NCBI RefSeq assembly: GCF_005876835.1
Contig: NZ_PPSW01000045.1
Location: forward strand, 1 to 42,762
Source: Pseudoalteromonas phenolica
GTDB lineage: Bacteria; Pseudomonadota; Gammaproteobacteria; Enterobacterales; Alteromonadaceae
Reading direction: 5' to 3'
DNA: 42,762 bases
The stretch's first letter is position 1, and every line of letters starts with the position of its first letter. The notes under the pieces are model-generated. The model did no database searches. It was not told the origin of the DNA and saw only the letters and a program-made list of their open reading frames with translations. Of the stretch, positions 40,936 through 42,762 are shown in pieces. The position numbers and the translations under genes are program-made.

Positions 40936-41790
40936 TTGTTGCACGAAAAAACTCAAAATTTTCAATATGATGTACTAAAAAGTTCAGCTAAAAAACTAAA
41001 ATATCTAGAGAGTCAAGATAAAATTCATAATAGCTTTATTAATGAAGAAAAAGTTTTGATAAAAAACTTTTATAGTTCAGCATCTAAGGAAAGTAATATA
41101 AAGTTGTTAAAAACTAGTTATTTTAATTCTAAAGAAGTTGAAAAGCTTTTTGCTAAAATGTTTACAAAGTCAAAAAACAAAAATACAAGTGCTTCTAGTA
41201 AAATGCTTTTAGAACACTTCTCACAAAATGAGAATATTAGCTTTTCTCATATCGGTGTTTCTATTCTGGCGAAAACTTCAGATGATTATCTCGTAGTTTT
41301 GAGGCAAGGAACTGACCAATTACAAAGCTCAGGTTTAATTGCTCCATCAGGCTCAGGTTCAGTTGATTGGAATGATATTGAAAACTCAAAATCTGATAAT
41401 CTGATCGATTTACTTAAGCACGCGATGTGCAGGGAGTTGTCAGAAGAGTGTAATATTGATTATCGACATATAAGAAGAAATAAAGTTAAGTTGATCGGTC
41501 ATTTTCAATGGGTTATTAGAGCATATAAGCCGGAGTTTATAGGTATTTGTCAATTAGATTGCCCTCTCAATATGATTAGCCCTAATCTGGATGAAGTTTA
41601 TTACTTTAAAGGCATTAATTTGAGGGTTCAGAATGATAGTCAGCTCAGAGAATTTTGTGATGTTCTGTTGAAAAGGTTTGATTTGAGCTTACCGTTCCAA
41701 GTGCTATTAAAGCAACTGCTCCGAATTATGACAGAAAGTAAGTATTCTGAGTGCAAAAAAGAAATCCAGAAGCTGTGGTTTTCCGACTGA
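40936..41790 (+). CDS. Divergent Nudix-like protein in the polysaccharide cluster
   Basis: The 284-residue reading (from TTG 40936) has an N-terminal half rich in Lys/Ser/Asn without a known domain, and a C-terminal half with a Nudix-like core: ISFSHIGVSILAKTSDDYLVVLRQG, then the helix AMCRELSEECNID, which fits the R-E-U-x-E-E-x-G-U half of the Nudix box except that Asn replaces Gly; the G-x5-E half is not clear. It could hydrolyse a nucleotide-sugar or be catalytically altered. The start is unsure: no ribosome-binding site precedes the TTG, and an ATG at 40895 in another frame stops at 40927. It is very AT-rich and ends the run of colinear genes before a 273-base gap. Confidence 0.7.
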   Translation: MLHEKTQNFQYDVLKSSAKKLKYLESQDKIHNSFINEEKVLIKNFYSSASKESNIKLLKTSYFNSKEVEKLFAKMFTKSKNKNTSASSKMLLEHFSQNENISFSHIGVSILAKTSDDYLVVLRQGTDQLQSSGLIAPSGSGSVDWNDIENSKSDNLIDLLKHAMCRELSEECNIDYRHIRRNKVKLIGHFQWVIRAYKPEFIGICQLDCPLNMISPNLDEVYYFKGINLRVQNDSQLREFCDVLLKRFDLSLPFQVLLKQLLRIMTESKYSECKKEIQKLWFSD

Positions 41791-41804
41791 GACCACTTTT
41801 TTTA
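41775..41804 (+). terminator. Probable terminator overlapping the Nudix stop codon
   Basis: GTGGTT (41775-41780) pairs with GACCAC (41791-41796, one G-T pair), followed by T8. The 10-base loop contains the TGA stop. The stem is short, so moderate support. Confidence 0.5.
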
Positions 41805-42063
41805 TTTGATAACAATAAATAACAAATCATCCCATTAAAGTCGCTCATCATAGGTTTCAAAAAAGCGAAATATATATTACAATTCCGCGCTGTTTTATTT
41901 GCTTGCTAGCTGTCTCATGAGTGTATTCTTTGAAAGTTTTTAGGCTACCTGAATTACAACTTTAAAGTTGTCTGCACTAGTTTTGTTTAAACTCGTTATT
42001 TATTAGCGTAGTAAAGCATTTATAAGACTCAGTTATATTATGGTTTTTTAGGAAATACAAAAC
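41805..42063. other. AT-rich non-coding gap before the dehydrogenase gene
   Basis: No credible gene is visible. The stretch is AT-rich and likely holds the promoter and leader of the next gene. A search by eye found no JUMPStart/ops element (GGCGGTAG) here or before 32039. Confidence 0.5.
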
Positions 42064-42762
42064 ATGAATTTAAGTTCAGGCACAAATATTGCCATCATAG
42101 GTTTAGGCTATGTGGGTTTGCCTTTGGCAGTTGAGTTATCAAAGAAATTTAATGTACTAGGGTTTGATATCAACTCTGCGCGAGTTGAAGAGTTACAGTC
42201 TGGTCATGACTCAACATTGGAAGTGTCAGATGATGAGCTTCAAGCGGCGACATCGCTACGTTTTGCGAGTAACAAGAGTGAACTTGCAGACAGCACTGTA
42301 TACATAGTTACAGTACCTACTCCAATCGACGACAATAACGCACCAGACTTAACGCCACTACAAAAAGCTTCAGAAATGCTGGGTGAATTTGTAAAGAAAG
42401 GTGACGTTGTAATTTATGAGTCAACAGTTTACCCAGGTGCGACAGAAGAAGTTTGTTTACCAATCATTGAGAAGGTGTCAGGTTTAACATTTAACCAAGA
42501 CTTCTTTGCTGGTTACTCACCAGAGCGAATTAACCCGGGTGATAAGGTTAATACCCTTACCAAAATCATGAAAATTACGTCGGGTTCAACACCTGAAGTG
42601 GCTGACTTTGTCGATGCGCTTTATGGTTCAATCGTCGAAGCTGGTACGCATAAAGCTAGTTCGATTAAAGTAGCCGAAGCTGCAAAAGTTATTGAGAATA
42701 CTCAACGTGACTTAAATATCGCGATTATTAATGAGTTTGCTAAAATCTTTAATCGTTTGCAT
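42064..42762 (+). CDS. tviB: TviB/WbpA-type UDP-HexNAc 6-dehydrogenase (3' end outside window)
   Basis: The frame from ATG 42064 (AGGA 10 bases upstream) is open to the right edge, 233 codons. It starts with the Rossmann motif IAIIGLGYVGLPLA (about 9-22) and contains VTVPTPID, ESTVYPGATEE, FAGYSPERINPGD and EAAKVIENTQRDLNIAIINE, the signatures of nucleotide-sugar dehydrogenases of the TviB/VipA/WbpA group. These oxidise UDP-GlcNAc or UDP-GalNAc to the uronic acid, NAD-dependent. The catalytic cysteine, expected at about residue 260, lies beyond the window. Codon use is again like the housekeeping genes. It predicts a HexNAc-uronic acid in the polymer. WecC-type UDP-ManNAc dehydrogenase is the alternative. 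Confidence 0.88.
   Translation, partial: MNLSSGTNIAIIGLGYVGLPLAVELSKKFNVLGFDINSARVEELQSGHDSTLEVSDDELQAATSLRFASNKSELADSTVYIVTVPTPIDDNNAPDLTPLQKASEMLGEFVKKGDVVIYESTVYPGATEEVCLPIIEKVSGLTFNQDFFAGYSPERINPGDKVNTLTKIMKITSGSTPEVADFVDALYGSIVEAGTHKASSIKVAEAAKVIENTQRDLNIAIINEFAKIFNRLH

Overview
The window looks like a chromosome segment of a marine gammaproteobacterium of the order Alteromonadales, most likely Pseudoalteromonas or a close relative. The assignment rests on the gene set (rnr-rlmB, yjjX-yjjG, prkB, dusA, a psp locus without pspB, TIGR04219/TIGR03899-type proteins), moderate-to-low GC, and many intergenic REP-like palindromes of the 'gtaggcgcgat...atcgcgc' and 'gtaggtcgtcg...cggcgac' kinds. 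No database search was possible, so family names come from recognising motifs.

Layout. 1-11168: a two-gene surface system. The first gene is cut by the left edge and encodes a giant protein of SdrD/Cna-B-like repeats followed by a DUF11 domain and a conserved-looking tail. It overlaps by 8 bases an OmpA-domain plus long beta-barrel protein. 11169-15435: rnr and rlmB, flanked by two arrays of intergenic repeats with exact 119-bp and 81-bp periods. 15436-17667: minus-strand yjjX-yjjG and prkB. 17892-21001: a secreted propeller-like protein, galE and dusA. 21411-22799: a phage-shock locus (pspA, short pspC, a small membrane protein) behind a good sigma-54 promoter match. 22877-25141: an envelope operon (PCuAC copper protein, DUF2333, TIGR04219 outer-membrane protein). 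25514-26922: a minus-strand pair (START-like membrane protein, TIGR03899-like protein). A MITE-like element lies at 26950-27215. 27428-29620: a REC-DUF3369-GGDEF*-EAL c-di-GMP phosphodiesterase. 30057-30133: tRNA-His. 30309-31919: mscS and a DUF481 outer-membrane protein.

From 32039 to the right edge runs a surface-polysaccharide cluster: a six-SLBB Wza-like export protein, Wzz, a WecA-type initiating transferase, two GT-B glycosyltransferases, a WecG/TagA/CpsF transferase, a Wzy-like polymerase, a divergent Nudix protein, and the start of a TviB/WbpA-type nucleotide-sugar dehydrogenase cut by the right edge. WecA would load the first sugar-1-phosphate on undecaprenyl phosphate, the GTs extend it, Wzy polymerises, Wzz sets chain length and the Wza-like protein exports. 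A flippase and further sugar-nucleotide genes would be expected downstream. The central genes (about 34.6-41.8 kb) are visibly more AT-rich than the housekeeping genes, as is usual for variable O-antigen/capsule loci.

The most notable observations are a G10 tract inside wzz, where a one-base slip in either direction truncates the protein (possible phase variation); the giant repeat protein/OmpA-barrel pair with near-identical 378-bp modules; a likely AUU start codon at 26922; the sigma-54-type psp promoter with an unrecognised third gene; the mosaic intergenic repeats; and the odd Nudix gene in the polysaccharide cluster.
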